A stretch of 64,000 nucleotides of DNA from positions 62,001-126,000 of the forward strand of contig NZ_SJPW01000008.1 of the NCBI RefSeq assembly GCF_007860125.1. Direction: 5' to 3'. Positions within the stretch are counted from its first letter, which is position 1. The number at the start of each line of letters is the position of its first letter. The notes below the pieces were generated by a model. The model was not told the origin of the DNA. It searched no databases and saw only the letters and a program-made list of their open reading frames with translations. The stretch is from Rubripirellula tenax (GTDB lineage Bacteria; Planctomycetota; Planctomycetia; Pirellulales; Pirellulaceae). The position numbers and the translations under genes were made by a program. Of the stretch, positions 10,233 to 19,852 are shown in pieces.

Positions 10233-11753
10233 ATGAATTTGAATATGCAAAAATACGTCCTTGGACTCGTTCTATCCCTCGGGCTCTCTTCCGCTTGCGC
10301 TGCCGATCAACCGAATATTGTCTACATACTTGCCGACGACCTCGGTTACGGCGATGTGCAGTGCCTAAATCCAGAGCGAGGCAAAATCGAGACGCCAAGA
10401 ATGGATCGATTGGCCGCGCAGGGAATGGTGTTCACCGATGCCCATTCCAGTTCAGCGGTCTGCACGCCGACCCGCTATGGCATCCTAACCGGGCGCTACA
10501 ATTGGCGGACGCACCTGCAAACTTTTGTGCTCTTGGGCTATAGCAAGCCGTTGATTGACAGACGTCGCGTCACAATCGCGGATTATTTGAAATCGCAGGG
10601 CTATAACACGGCCGCAATCGGGAAGTGGCATCTGGGATTGGACCTGCCCACCAGCGATGGAATGCCTGCGGAGGCGAGCGGATCGAATGTCGATTGGAAT
10701 GGCATCATTGCCGACAGCCCGATCCATCATGGCTTCGACTACTTTTACGGTATCTCGGCATCGCTGGACATGCCGCCGTATATCTACATTGAAAATGACC
10801 GCTTTGTCGGTGAGTGTACGGTTCAGAAGAGCTTTTGGAAAAACCGAATGGGGTTCGCCCACGCGGACTTCGAGGCCGTAGATGTGTTGCCGGAAATTGG
10901 GCGAAAGACAACTGATTATATTGCGCGGCAAAAAGCCGACAATCCGTTCTTTGTTTATGTTCCGCTCACGTCGCCTCACTCACCCATTTCGGTTGCCGCC
11001 CAGTGGCAGGGGAAAAGTGGGATGGGGGAATATGGTGACTTCGTCATGCAGACCGACCATGTGATCGGTGAAATTGCTGATGCAATCGATGCCGCCGGGC
11101 TTGCTAAGAACACCATCTTTGTAGTCACGAGTGATAACGGATGTTCGGCGAATCCCTCGGGAGCAGATGCCCTTCAAGCGAAGGGGCACTTTTCCAGCGC
11201 CCAGTATCGGGGTTTTAAATCTGACCTTTGGGAAGGCGGACACCGCGTACCGTTTATCGTTCGCTGGCCGAACGTGGTTGAACCAGGAACGCAGAGCGAT
11301 CAGACGATCTGCCTGACCGACCTGATGGCGACCTGTTCGGATATCGTTGGCGTTGACTATCCACAAACCGAGGGCGTAGACAGCGTCAGTTTTCTACCGG
11401 CCTTGAAAGGAATGTCGATCTCATCCACTCGAAATGGCGTTGTTCACCATTCGATCAGTGGACATTTCTCTTATCGTCAGGGGAAGTGGAAGCTTTTGCT
11501 CGCGAAGGCATCCGGGGGCTGGAGTTCTCCGAGAGAGAATCAAGCGGCTAAACTGGACGCGCCGGTCGCCCAGTTGTACGACATGGAAAACGATCCCGAA
11601 GAAACGAACAACCTGTATGCGAGCCGTCCGGAAGTTGGGGCGCGTTTGCTTGAGCTACTGGAGGCTGACGTTGCGCGAGGGCGCAGCACCGAGGGAGCAT
11701 CTGAGAGCAACGACGTGGATCAGATCAAGCTTTGGAAATCGGGAGCGAAGTAG
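10233..11753 (+). CDS. Secreted sulfatase (arylsulfatase type, formylglycine-dependent)
   Basis: The start at ATG 10233 gives a signal peptide (MNLNMQKYVLGLVLSLGLSSACA); ATG 10245 is a possible alternative. The mature N-terminus has the calcium-binding strand NIVYILADDLGYGDV. The S1-family signature CTPTR (Cys at about residue 77, converted to formylglycine) follows in SSAVCTPTRYGILTGRY. Metal and sulfate ligands follow in AAIGKWHLG and FVVTSDNGCS, and the C-terminal part has the usual LYDMENDPEETNNLY. Length (about 506 residues) is normal. It would remove sulfate esters from algal polysaccharides outside the cytoplasm. The subfamily and the anaerobic/aerobic maturation partner cannot be told here. 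It is convergent with the PL7 gene. Confidence 0.93.
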   Translation: MNLNMQKYVLGLVLSLGLSSACAADQPNIVYILADDLGYGDVQCLNPERGKIETPRMDRLAAQGMVFTDAHSSSAVCTPTRYGILTGRYNWRTHLQTFVLLGYSKPLIDRRRVTIADYLKSQGYNTAAIGKWHLGLDLPTSDGMPAEASGSNVDWNGIIADSPIHHGFDYFYGISASLDMPPYIYIENDRFVGECTVQKSFWKNRMGFAHADFEAVDVLPEIGRKTTDYIARQKADNPFFVYVPLTSPHSPISVAAQWQGKSGMGEYGDFVMQTDHVIGEIADAIDAAGLAKNTIFVVTSDNGCSANPSGADALQAKGHFSSAQYRGFKSDLWEGGHRVPFIVRWPNVVEPGTQSDQTICLTDLMATCSDIVGVDYPQTEGVDSVSFLPALKGMSISSTRNGVVHHSISGHFSYRQGKWKLLLAKASGGWSSPRENQAAKLDAPVAQLYDMENDPEETNNLYASRPEVGARLLELLEADVARGRSTEGASESNDVDQIKLWKSGAK

Positions 11754-11828
11754 CGACCGAGCATTAGGTGACGCAGCCGGTATTGCCGAGGCCATTATCC
11801 AAAGCGTCAGTTGATGATCCATCGGTAT

Positions 11829-12569
11829 TTATTGATCGGCGTACCGGATCTGCAACTGCTTGATAACGACTTCGCCGAAGGACTCGGCTTTGTCGCCCTT
11901 CTTTTCACTGGATTGAGTGTAACAACCCGCCTTGAAGTAACAGCCGTCCGTGGAATGTTTCCAGTTCATCGCCTGTTTGCCGTTGTACCAGACGCTAATG
12001 TTCCCTTGGCCGGCCTGGATCTTTAGATCGAACATCGTTCCGAGCTTGTATTTGCGATCAAGCATGACTTCTTCCGACTTGTTCCGCTCGACAAAAAGCT
12101 TCTCACCCTCCAGGCGAACCATCAACACGTCGTCTTCCGCGTCGTGAATCTGTGCGCACACCACGTGCTTCTTGACGGGTGGCGTTTTCGTGATCTTTAG
12201 CTTGAGTGTCATTTCGTGAGTTCCCGCATCGCCGGAACTCCACTCCGCCCGTTCGCCTTCGCCGTTCTTCATTTCTCGCAATTCGCAGCGTGGATAGCTG
12301 GATCCCTTGGTCGTCGCACCTCCGCATGTCGCCCGAAATACGACGCCGTCGCCGTCTGGATCAACGAAGAATAGCCGATCATTCACATAGGTTTGCAGTT
12401 CCTCCCCATCGATTTCATCTGCCTTGCCACTCTTCTGCTGGTCGGTCGGCAAAGTCAATTTGAAATGCGATAGATCCAAAACGCTGGCCGGAACCTGCGC
12501 GTAGAGATCGGTATGCGACAAACCTTGAAACGAAAGGAATGATAGTGTTAGCAACAGGAAAAATCGCAT
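11829..12569 (-). CDS. Secreted alginate lyase, polysaccharide lyase family 7
   Basis: ATG 12569 starts a signal peptide (MRFFLLLTLSFLSFQGLSHT, cleavage near YAQ); the frame extends upstream to 12635 without features. All three PL7 signatures are present: R(S/T)E(L/V)R as RCELR (residues 94-98), QIH at 140-142 with the catalytic His, and YFKAGCY at 211-217 with the catalytic Tyr. The 246-residue length fits a single jelly-roll PL7 domain. The enzyme cleaves alginate by beta-elimination, giving 4,5-unsaturated ends. The Ile in QIH is usually linked to polyG/MG preference rather than polyM (family knowledge). It is the last gene of the minus-strand lyase cluster, 107 bases downstream of the heparinase-fold lyase. 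Confidence 0.93.
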   Translation of the reverse strand: MRFFLLLTLSFLSFQGLSHTDLYAQVPASVLDLSHFKLTLPTDQQKSGKADEIDGEELQTYVNDRLFFVDPDGDGVVFRATCGGATTKGSSYPRCELREMKNGEGERAEWSSGDAGTHEMTLKLKITKTPPVKKHVVCAQIHDAEDDVLMVRLEGEKLFVERNKSEEVMLDRKYKLGTMFDLKIQAGQGNISVWYNGKQAMNWKHSTDGCYFKAGCYTQSSEKKGDKAESFGEVVIKQLQIRYADQ

Positions 12570-12676
12570 GCTGAGAGACTTTCGTTGAAGTTGTTTTGAG
12601 TGCGTTATGGGGCATTGTGGGACTGATCTTTTCAAACTCTCTGTTTGACGGAAACAGAAACGTCACGCTTGTGAAC

Positions 12677-14848
12677 TCATCGCTCTTTCGCTTCTGTTCG
12701 CGGCTCTTTCGACTGCACCAGAACCGTTCCGTTCGCCGTTAGGTTCGTGGCTTCGCGAACCGCGAACTTTGAAATCTCTGCACCTTCCTTACGAATCCAA
12801 GCAAACGTGGCGTCGGTTTCAAAATCTTGAAAAATCGCTGGAGCGTTCGTAGGTTGCACCAGGAACGTGTCGGTCGTGTTTCCGTCCTGAACGGTTACCA
12901 CCATCTGAACGCCGTTCTTGACGGATGAAACCTGCGGACCGCTGGCTCCTTTCGCCGATGGAACGAGCACTTGAAGAAAGACTTGTTGCGTTCCAGTTCC
13001 CGTCGTCTTGGTATACGGGAACTCAGCGTAGTCACCCTTCAGATACGTGAGTTCGCCCATGTCGTTTTCGATCTGGAAGTCTTCAGCCGAACCATAGGTC
13101 CACGCATGCAGACGCGAGGCCGGACCATACGTATCGTCTTGATAGTTCCAGACTCGATAGTTTCCGTCACCTTCCAATTGACCGCGACCGCCATGCAGCA
13201 ATGCGGCAGCTTCGGCCGCGACCGGCGAACTGACGATGTCAGCGACAACAAAATACGACTCGCCGGGAAACGCAATCGCGCGACGCAACTTGCCGCCCGA
13301 CGCGTAGGGTGCCTCTTTCTCTTCAAAGTCGAAGAACGAAGTGTCGATACGGTAGCGCGAAACCGGGGTAACGTTTTCAACAACGTCGACTGGCGGTTTG
13401 CCTTTGAGTGTGACCACGTTGTGGGCGACCGCTTGGTTGTACCAATCGGTGCGGGCGCCGTCGGAGTAACTGCCGCGGCTGTAGCCGGCATCCGAGGCCA
13501 TCATCTGATTTTCGGCGGTGATGCTAAAGCTGAGGTGTTCGTAATGATGATGGTTGTCGGCCTCGGCGACACCCTGGAATAGCAGATACCGTCCGGCCGG
13601 ATCGCTGGTGGTCCAAGTGTTACGAAACATGCTTTGCCCGCCATCAAGGAAAACCGTGGGCGATACATCTGGCGGTGTGGATTTGATCGATGGATCGTAA
13701 GTCAGATACTCGTCGAGCTCGAGCGAGTAGTCCCAACTGGCGCCCGTCCAATTGAAACCGGTCTCTTTCAAGCTGATGTCGAACGGCTTCATGTCGGTCG
13801 TATTCCAGGCCCACATCATGACTTCGGCAAGCGGTGCCGAGCTGTGCAGGAACGTGGAGCTGTCTTTGTACATCGACGCCGCCATGTGCGCCGGGAACGG
13901 CCGAATGTAGGCGTCTTCGACGTTTGGCAACCAGCCCATGTTGTTGCGGACCGCCACGCCCCATTCCATCAGCGGCTGGAACTCTTTGAATTGGTTGACG
14001 CCCGAGACGTTGTTGTAGTGGACCATGAAGGGCAGAAAGTTGGTCCAGCTGAAGATCATGTAGTGAGAGCCTTCGCGGTAGATGCCGTCGCCGCTGAAGA
14101 AATAGCGTGTGTTGTCGTTGCTTGCCGCCAACGCGACGCCAAGCCAATTGTGCGCGTCCTTTTCTTCACAGAGAGTGAGCGCCCCGGTGCCGAGACCCCA
14201 GGCCGGTTTGGACAAGTGATTGTGCGGGCGATCTGCCCATTCGTAGATATTCTCACCCATCCAACTGGCTTGCTTGATCAACCGATCGCGGATCGCTTGA
14301 TCTTGCTGCGCGCTCAGGAACGGCTGCACCCAGTCGTACGCAGACGCGTAGTTCTGCAACCACGATCCGAGATAGATTTCGTCGGTCGGTCCACTCTTTA
14401 CCTTCGGATCCAGCATGTAGATTGGACCGTCGTAGGCGCGCTCAAGTGTGGCGACGGTGCGATCGATCCATTTCTGTTTCTGGGTTTCACCCTCGGTCAT
14501 CCAGATCATGAAGCCGGCGTACTTGGCGATCTGAGACATGAATCCATAGTACTGGTGGATCGTATTCTTCTCGTCATCCGCCGACGGTTCCGGTTGAAGT
14601 TCCATCGTCAGGTATTCGCTCTGCGCGACCTGTTTCCAGAGTCGCGCGGCCTGTTCGTCCTGATCCTTCTTAGCTCGCATTGCCCCCACATCTTCGGCGC
14701 GGAACCAAAGCGACGGATGCGTCTCTTTGGCCGGCAGCTTGGGAACCGAATCGCAAGTGAAACCATTGTAGGTTTGATAGTTTGCTTTTTCTTCGGCGTG
14801 TGCCGTGACGACCGTTAGCAAGCAGGCGACAAATATGAGCGTCTTCAT
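12677..14848 (-). CDS. Heparinase II/III-fold polysaccharide lyase, candidate (oligo)alginate lyase
   Basis: A 723-residue exported protein (signal peptide MKTLIFVACLLTVVTAHAEE). The N-terminal half is an (alpha/alpha) toroid with PHNHLSKPAWGLG (Asn210/His211 region) and GDGIYREGSHY (Tyr257, His262, Tyr263), which supply the catalytic Asn/His/Tyr in this fold. The C-terminal half is the heparinase II/III-type beta-sandwich (VAEADNHHHYEHLSFSI, where the His cluster could bind metal). The fold covers PL12, PL15, PL17, PL21 and PL39. Between a PL7 and an alginate_lyase-domain enzyme, an exolytic alginate or oligoalginate lyase is the best guess, but the exact PL family needs a profile search. 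The large open frame on the opposite strand is a shadow. Confidence 0.82.
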   Translation of the reverse strand: MKTLIFVACLLTVVTAHAEEKANYQTYNGFTCDSVPKLPAKETHPSLWFRAEDVGAMRAKKDQDEQAARLWKQVAQSEYLTMELQPEPSADDEKNTIHQYYGFMSQIAKYAGFMIWMTEGETQKQKWIDRTVATLERAYDGPIYMLDPKVKSGPTDEIYLGSWLQNYASAYDWVQPFLSAQQDQAIRDRLIKQASWMGENIYEWADRPHNHLSKPAWGLGTGALTLCEEKDAHNWLGVALAASNDNTRYFFSGDGIYREGSHYMIFSWTNFLPFMVHYNNVSGVNQFKEFQPLMEWGVAVRNNMGWLPNVEDAYIRPFPAHMAASMYKDSSTFLHSSAPLAEVMMWAWNTTDMKPFDISLKETGFNWTGASWDYSLELDEYLTYDPSIKSTPPDVSPTVFLDGGQSMFRNTWTTSDPAGRYLLFQGVAEADNHHHYEHLSFSITAENQMMASDAGYSRGSYSDGARTDWYNQAVAHNVVTLKGKPPVDVVENVTPVSRYRIDTSFFDFEEKEAPYASGGKLRRAIAFPGESYFVVADIVSSPVAAEAAALLHGGRGQLEGDGNYRVWNYQDDTYGPASRLHAWTYGSAEDFQIENDMGELTYLKGDYAEFPYTKTTGTGTQQVFLQVLVPSAKGASGPQVSSVKNGVQMVVTVQDGNTTDTFLVQPTNAPAIFQDFETDATFAWIRKEGAEISKFAVREATNLTANGTVLVQSKEPRTEAKER

Positions 14849-14971
14849 TCGCAGGTGACTCTTAGGTTAGTTTTAGAAGTCGATCTCGAAACAAATTCAT
14901 CAAACAACTTGGCCGGAGTGGCCTTGCTGCGAGCAAAGCGTCGTTGGAAGTTCAGACGACGCTAAATGCGA

Positions 14972-16222
14972 TCATCGCATCAGCGGAAACACCAAGTTTT
15001 CGCGTCGAACGTCCCGTTGATCCTGAGGCAGTGTTTCCATCATTTGCCGATAGCCTCGGCCGGGGTAAGCTCGGTCGCCCATCAAAAGGACGGGAAATAA
15101 GTCCATCCGGTCGGCTTCGTCAATTGACGGATACGGCCACAACACGCTGGGATCGGCATAAGGGACCAAGAAGTCGAGGCCAAGCCGCAATCGCGAATCA
15201 CTGGCATTCCAAACGTCGACGCCGACCTCTTGGGCAAGATTCGCAACGACGAACAAGGCATGCAGGTTGTAATTGCTGTAGAACAGCGGACGTGTGCGGG
15301 CCAGCTCTTCCGGCATGGAACCGTCGGGCTTGATTTGCGGAAGAATGCGATTTTGAACGACTGCATTCGCAATCTTCTTGGCTCCATCCCGATTGCCACA
15401 ATACAGGGCAAAGTACATGGCCTGCGCATCGTAAAACGTGCCGTGATTGTTCTCCGAGGCTGCCTCGGCCAGCGCCAACTCATCGGTCGTCAACCAGTGA
15501 AAGTAATCACCAGCCCAAGTTTTCAACCCGTCCCGCTCATCATCGCTTAGCGCCGACGAGCCAGCAATCAGATGTGATCCTTCCAAGGCTCGAGCCATCA
15601 TGCGACCATCCAGGACGCCGGACTTGCTGCCGCCAGCATGTCCGGGTCGCCACTGGGCATAATCCATGTTGGGATTCATGCGGGTTTCTGGATCCAGGAA
15701 CCAAACGCGAAGCAACTCGGCTGCTTTCTCTGCGTATGCTTGTTTGCCAGTCAAGAAATAGGCCAGTCCTAGCGTCTCGGTGTGCATGCCCAAGGCTTCG
15801 ATTCTAGGTCGGTCGGACTCCGCAGGACTCTGGCTATCCGGATTGGTTTCGCCGTCGCGTTGGATATAGGGCAACCCGTCCGCTTTTTTGGGATCCGGCC
15901 ACCAGTATCGGCCGTAGCTGGCATAGTCGTGAGGGTCGCCGCTGGGTGGAATCTTTCGTTTGTCGGTCACTGAATAGGGACCACCCTTCAGTGCTTTGTC
16001 CGCTTCCGCAATCAGTACATCCAACGCCGATTTCAGTTCCGGATCACCTTTCTCGATTCGCAGTTTTGTTTTCGCCAGCATCTCGCCATCCATCAGGACG
16101 GGCGTCACAATGCCGTCGTCGCCAGTTGCCGTCGAACCATTGGCGGCAAGAGCAAATCCCGCGACGCAAAAGGCAACCAGCGTTGTCTGATACCAAAGAC
16201 CGACATTTTTGAATGACCTCAT
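14972..16222 (-). CDS. Secreted polysaccharide lyase with alginate_lyase domain (PL38/PL5 type)
   Basis: ATG 16222 is chosen because it forms a 4-base ATGA overlap with the stop of the upstream SDR gene (translational coupling); an in-frame TTG lies at 16228. A signal peptide precedes the domain. Diagnostic stretches are DYASYGRYWWPDP and IQRDGETNPDS near residues 98-130. The catalytic NNH motif is at about 258-260 followed by Tyr264 (SENNHGTFYDAQAMY), and RPLFYSNYNLHAL comes later. About 416 residues, all-helical toroid. PL38 members cleave alginate or glucuronan (family knowledge), so the substrate could be polymannuronate or beta-glucuronan. It is the fourth gene of the minus-strand operon starting with the phosphomannose isomerase-like gene. 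Confidence 0.87.
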   Translation of the reverse strand: MRSFKNVGLWYQTTLVAFCVAGFALAANGSTATGDDGIVTPVLMDGEMLAKTKLRIEKGDPELKSALDVLIAEADKALKGGPYSVTDKRKIPPSGDPHDYASYGRYWWPDPKKADGLPYIQRDGETNPDSQSPAESDRPRIEALGMHTETLGLAYFLTGKQAYAEKAAELLRVWFLDPETRMNPNMDYAQWRPGHAGGSKSGVLDGRMMARALEGSHLIAGSSALSDDERDGLKTWAGDYFHWLTTDELALAEAASENNHGTFYDAQAMYFALYCGNRDGAKKIANAVVQNRILPQIKPDGSMPEELARTRPLFYSNYNLHALFVVANLAQEVGVDVWNASDSRLRLGLDFLVPYADPSVLWPYPSIDEADRMDLFPVLLMGDRAYPGRGYRQMMETLPQDQRDVRRENLVFPLMR

Positions 16223-16974
16223 GCGCAATAAACTCCACCGTTGATGTCGAGCGTTGATCCGGTAACAAAACCGTCGAATTGCTCGGCCAAGAAGACTGCT
16301 GCATGAGCGACGTCGTTGGCCGTTCCCGCCCGCCCGAGCGGAATTTGCGCGATAGTGGCGTCGGCTGATGCCTTCGTCGTATGGGTGTTATGAAAACTGG
16401 TGTCCAGAATCAGTCCCGGTGCCAGCGCGTTGACGCGGACGCCGCTGGGGCCAAGTTCGCCCGACAATGCGCGAGTCATCGTGAGTACCGCGCCTTTGGC
16501 GGTCGAGTAGATCAGCGACCCGGAATGCCCACCCTTGCGACCCGCCAGCGAAGCGAGATTGACGACGCTCGCGCCGTTCGCTTTTCGCAATGCAGGTGCG
16601 GCGAACCTTGTGACATTCATCATCGATGTCACGTTCACGTCAATGACCGTCTGCCAGAAGTCCATGTCGACTTCGTCAAGCAATCGGCGCTCCACTAGCG
16701 AGCCGGCGTTATTGACAAGAATCTCGAGTCCGCCCATTGCGTCGACTGCCTGATCAACCATCTGCTTGGCTTGAGCTGGATCGGTCAGGTCGGCTTGAAA
16801 AGCCTTTACCCGTTCGCCGAATTCCGCTTTAAGCCCGTTCGCGGCTTCGGCTGACGAAAAGTAATGCACCGCGACGATGCAACCTTCGGCCAACAGTGCG
16901 CGACTGATCGCCATTCCGATTCCCTGAACGCCAGCGGTAACCAGCGCACGTTTTCCGTCTAGCTTGTTGCTCAT
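16219..16974 (-). CDS. Short-chain dehydrogenase/reductase, candidate DEH (uronate) reductase
   Basis: ATG 16974 begins MSNKLDGKRALVTAG; the longer frame to 17052 overlaps the symporter gene and is not used. The classical SDR fold is clear: nucleotide motif TAGVQGIG, NNAG, catalytic Ser in NLASLAGRKGG, and YSTAK with the catalytic Tyr/Lys. About 251 residues. In alginate loci an SDR of this type reduces 4-deoxy-L-erythro-5-hexoseulose uronate to 2-keto-3-deoxygluconate. The position between a symporter and a lyase supports that role, but the sequence alone only shows an NAD(P)H-dependent oxidoreductase. Translation is coupled to the downstream lyase through the ATGA overlap. Confidence 0.85.
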   Translation of the reverse strand: MSNKLDGKRALVTAGVQGIGMAISRALLAEGCIVAVHYFSSAEAANGLKAEFGERVKAFQADLTDPAQAKQMVDQAVDAMGGLEILVNNAGSLVERRLLDEVDMDFWQTVIDVNVTSMMNVTRFAAPALRKANGASVVNLASLAGRKGGHSGSLIYSTAKGAVLTMTRALSGELGPSGVRVNALAPGLILDTSFHNTHTTKASADATIAQIPLGRAGTANDVAHAAVFLAEQFDGFVTGSTLDINGGVYCA

Positions 16975-17005
16975 GTTGAAACTTTCTTTATACGGTTGTG
17001 CTATT

Positions 17006-18757
17006 TCATGAATCGTTCTTGGACTTCGATGCTCGGTAGAGCAGGAAGCCAACGCCGCCGATCAGGCCGCCGCAAAACAGGAAGGCGATACGCCCACTTG
17101 GCAGATTCGGCACCAACGCCATCAGTCCGACAAAGCCGCCATAGATGAAGCAGAGAACCGCTAACGTCCTCGATTGAACTTCATCCTTGGCTTCGCCAAC
17201 TTCTTTTTGAAAGTCGATCGGCGTGCGCATCGCGACGAAGAACTTGTCCACGCGTTCAACGTGTTCCCGACTGGACGTTTTGTTGAACAGCGATGTGAAC
17301 AAAAACCAACCGCTGCATATCACGGCGTTGGCGAAGATGCCGAAGAAGTAATAGTAGTCATTCAGCTCTCGTGAACTCATTTCGCTGTCAAAGCTGCACA
17401 TCTCACCGAACCAGACCGGGTCGATGAAGTTCTTGATTGCCAACGACACGGTCAATCCGATCACCACGGTACTCCAGCCTGACCAAGGCGGCGTGTTCTT
17501 GATGATCATGCCCCACACCAGCGGAATGACATAGGGAATCGCAATCAGACCGCTGAACAGCAGCATCGCGTTGAACAGGTCCAAGTCTTCGAGTTTGCTG
17601 ATGTAGATCGCAATGAAGATGATCATTACACCAAACAGTCCCGAAACGATCTGTCCAACGACCATCAGTTGTTTTGATGAAGTGTTGGGTCGGACGCGCT
17701 GGTAAAAACATCGGACGAAGATGCCTGCGTTGCGATTGAGCCCGCTGTCCATGGACGAAATGGTCGCCGCGAACAAACCGCACACGAGCAGCCCCATCAT
17801 TCCAACGGGCAGCACCTTCATCGCCGCAAAGATGTACGATGCTTCGGCAGGGTTCTTCAACGTCGGGAAATCGACCGACAAATCAGGGCTAAGTACGCGT
17901 GCGGCCATCGGCGGAATGAACCAAATCAGCGGCCCGACAAGCATCAGCACCGATGCAAGCAGTGCTGCTTTACGCGCCTGGTTTTCATTCTTGACGCCGA
18001 GGTATCGGTACGAGTCTTGCATATTATTGAGGATCAAGAATTGCTTCAGGAACGTAGCGATGATCCAAAACCAGATGATCTGGGGTCGGGCGGCTTGCGT
18101 CCAATGGAAGTGATGGCTCGGCACCTTCTCAATCAATCCCGAAACGCCACCGATATCAGCATGACCCAGCACCATGACTGCGGTGACGATGGACACGGCC
18201 ATCAAAATCAACAACTGCACGAAGTCGCCTGCGACGATGGCCCAAGAACCGCCCGCCACCGACAACACAATGACCACGATCCCAACCACCCAAATCGTTT
18301 GCGTCATATCAAACCCGAACACGGCAGCCGCAAAAACGGCCAACCCGTTCAACCAGATGGCCGCGTAGACCAGGCTCATCGGAATCTGCAACCACGTAAA
18401 GACTTGCTCGTTCACCGGTCCGAAACGCTCGCGAACCGACTCGATCGGCGAAACGATTCGCATGCGGCGGAACCGCGGCGCGAACCAAACATAGTTGATG
18501 AAAAAACCGACTGCATTGGCGAAGAAAATCAACGCAACCAGCGCCCCGTCCTCATAGGCTTTGCTGGCGGCACCGGTAAAGGTCCACGCGCTAAACTGAG
18601 TCATGAAGGCTGATCCACCGACCATCCACCAAAGCATCTGTCCGCCGCCACGGAAGTAGTCGCTGTCGTCCTTGCTGTAATGTTTGAAGATCGGTCCAAG
18701 CGCCAACATGAACAGAAAGAAGAACGCGATTACCACATAGTCATAGACGGTCAGCAT
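17006..18757 (-). CDS. Sodium:solute symporter (SSS family)
   Basis: A 583-residue integral membrane protein with about 13-14 hydrophobic segments. It starts MLTVYDYVVIAFFFLFMLALG and then carries the typical SSS loops DYFRGGGQMLWWMVGGSAFMTQFSAW and GLNRNAGIFVRCFYQ. The sodium-site serines lie in the segment GLFAATISSMDSGLN. It probably imports uronate mono- or oligosaccharides released by the neighbouring lyases, as the ToaA/SSS transporters do in other alginate degraders (inference from context). It lies 9 bases after the isomerase-like gene and 31 bases before the SDR, so it belongs to the same minus-strand operon. Confidence 0.92.
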   Translation of the reverse strand: MLTVYDYVVIAFFFLFMLALGPIFKHYSKDDSDYFRGGGQMLWWMVGGSAFMTQFSAWTFTGAASKAYEDGALVALIFFANAVGFFINYVWFAPRFRRMRIVSPIESVRERFGPVNEQVFTWLQIPMSLVYAAIWLNGLAVFAAAVFGFDMTQTIWVVGIVVIVLSVAGGSWAIVAGDFVQLLILMAVSIVTAVMVLGHADIGGVSGLIEKVPSHHFHWTQAARPQIIWFWIIATFLKQFLILNNMQDSYRYLGVKNENQARKAALLASVLMLVGPLIWFIPPMAARVLSPDLSVDFPTLKNPAEASYIFAAMKVLPVGMMGLLVCGLFAATISSMDSGLNRNAGIFVRCFYQRVRPNTSSKQLMVVGQIVSGLFGVMIIFIAIYISKLEDLDLFNAMLLFSGLIAIPYVIPLVWGMIIKNTPPWSGWSTVVIGLTVSLAIKNFIDPVWFGEMCSFDSEMSSRELNDYYYFFGIFANAVICSGWFLFTSLFNKTSSREHVERVDKFFVAMRTPIDFQKEVGEAKDEVQSRTLAVLCFIYGGFVGLMALVPNLPSGRIAFLFCGGLIGGVGFLLYRASKSKNDS

Positions 18758-18766
18758 GAGCGTTTC

Positions 18767-19852
18767 CTAACGTGTTGATCGCACAGGCGGTTGAGCCAGC
18801 AAGAAGGTCCATTCATCGTCGCGAGTCGTCGCGGACGGAATCCAATCCCACTGGGCGGCCGCACCCGGCAACAGCCAGGTTTCACCGGCAGCAATCGGTT
18901 CACCATTGAGTTGCCCCGACCCCGCCAGCATGATCAATACCATCGGTTCATCGCCTCCGAAATCGGCTGGACCGTTGCCGGAAAGACGCCGTAGTCGGAA
19001 AAACTCTTGGTGCTTTGAATCAATGATCCGTTCGTCGGTGAACGCATCGGATGTCTTCAAAACATGCGGCGATTGGATGAACGAGTCCCCGAGAGATTCG
19101 AGCGGATGTTCGCTGTAGTCGAAAACCGAAAGCACATCTTCCAGTTCCAGGCCCATGAATCGTGCGTTGTGTTCTAGCACGTGTCCGCCTGCACTGAACT
19201 CACATCGTACGACCCAGTCGGTCGGCTCCTGCAGTTCGATCATGAAGATTCCTTCACCGATCGCGTGCGGCGTGCCCGATGGCACCATCAGACAGTCGCC
19301 CGGCTTCACCGGAATTCTCTCAAAGCAGGCGCGCATGCCGCCAAGATCTTGGTCGCGCACCATCTGGGCCCACTTCTGCTGAGTCGGCGGATATTGGAAC
19401 CCAATGTATACGTAGGCGTCTTGTTCGCGAACCGACAAAATGTACCAGCACTCGGTCTTACCCGCGTTGCCGCCGAAACGTTGCTTCACATATTCGCGAT
19501 TGGGGTGTGCCTGCAAATGCAATCGGACTCCGGCATCGAGCAGTTTGATCAAAACGCCGATCTGTCCAGGCTCGTCGACCGGCGGCACCTGTTTTCCCCA
19601 GAACCATTCCGGTTGCCCCGCGATCAGATCGGTCAGCGCGATGTCGCGTCCATCCACGATCAGGTGCGAAATACCCTCGTCAGCGCGCTGTTGGTTGTCG
19701 CCGTTTCGCGCCCGAGAAGTGGACGCGAGCCAGTCCTCGGGGAAATGGTCGTCGACGGCGGGTGATTCGTTGCGGAAAGCGCGCAAACGGGATCCACCCA
19801 GGTAGCTGCGCCACGCGTAATTCGAAGTCAGCCGAAGCGGTGAATGGATCAA
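18767..19852 (-). CDS. Type I phosphomannose isomerase-like cupin protein
   Basis: Class I mannose-6-phosphate isomerase signatures are present: LIKLLDAGVRLHLQAHP with the Gln/His zinc ligands, KTECWYIL with the Glu ligand, and PSGTPHAIGEGIFMIELQEP with the last His. The start is TTG 19852, strongly suggested by a GGGAGG Shine-Dalgarno 7 bases upstream and by alignment of SNYAWRSYLGG with family N-termini. The TTG overlaps the TGA stop of a 39-codon upstream open frame (19968 to 19851). About 361 residues. Mannose-6-phosphate to fructose-6-phosphate is the textbook reaction; in a uronate locus it may instead isomerise another sugar. It is the first gene of the operon running to the PL38-type lyase. 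Confidence 0.85.
   Translation of the reverse strand: MIHSPLRLTSNYAWRSYLGGSRLRAFRNESPAVDDHFPEDWLASTSRARNGDNQQRADEGISHLIVDGRDIALTDLIAGQPEWFWGKQVPPVDEPGQIGVLIKLLDAGVRLHLQAHPNREYVKQRFGGNAGKTECWYILSVREQDAYVYIGFQYPPTQQKWAQMVRDQDLGGMRACFERIPVKPGDCLMVPSGTPHAIGEGIFMIELQEPTDWVVRCEFSAGGHVLEHNARFMGLELEDVLSVFDYSEHPLESLGDSFIQSPHVLKTSDAFTDERIIDSKHQEFFRLRRLSGNGPADFGGDEPMVLIMLAGSGQLNGEPIAAGETWLLPGAAAQWDWIPSATTRDDEWTFLLAQPPVRSTR

Noticed and set aside
13634-14818. 394-codon plus-strand open frame
   Set aside because: Antisense shadow of the heparinase-fold lyase; that protein has conserved catalytic motifs, this one none.
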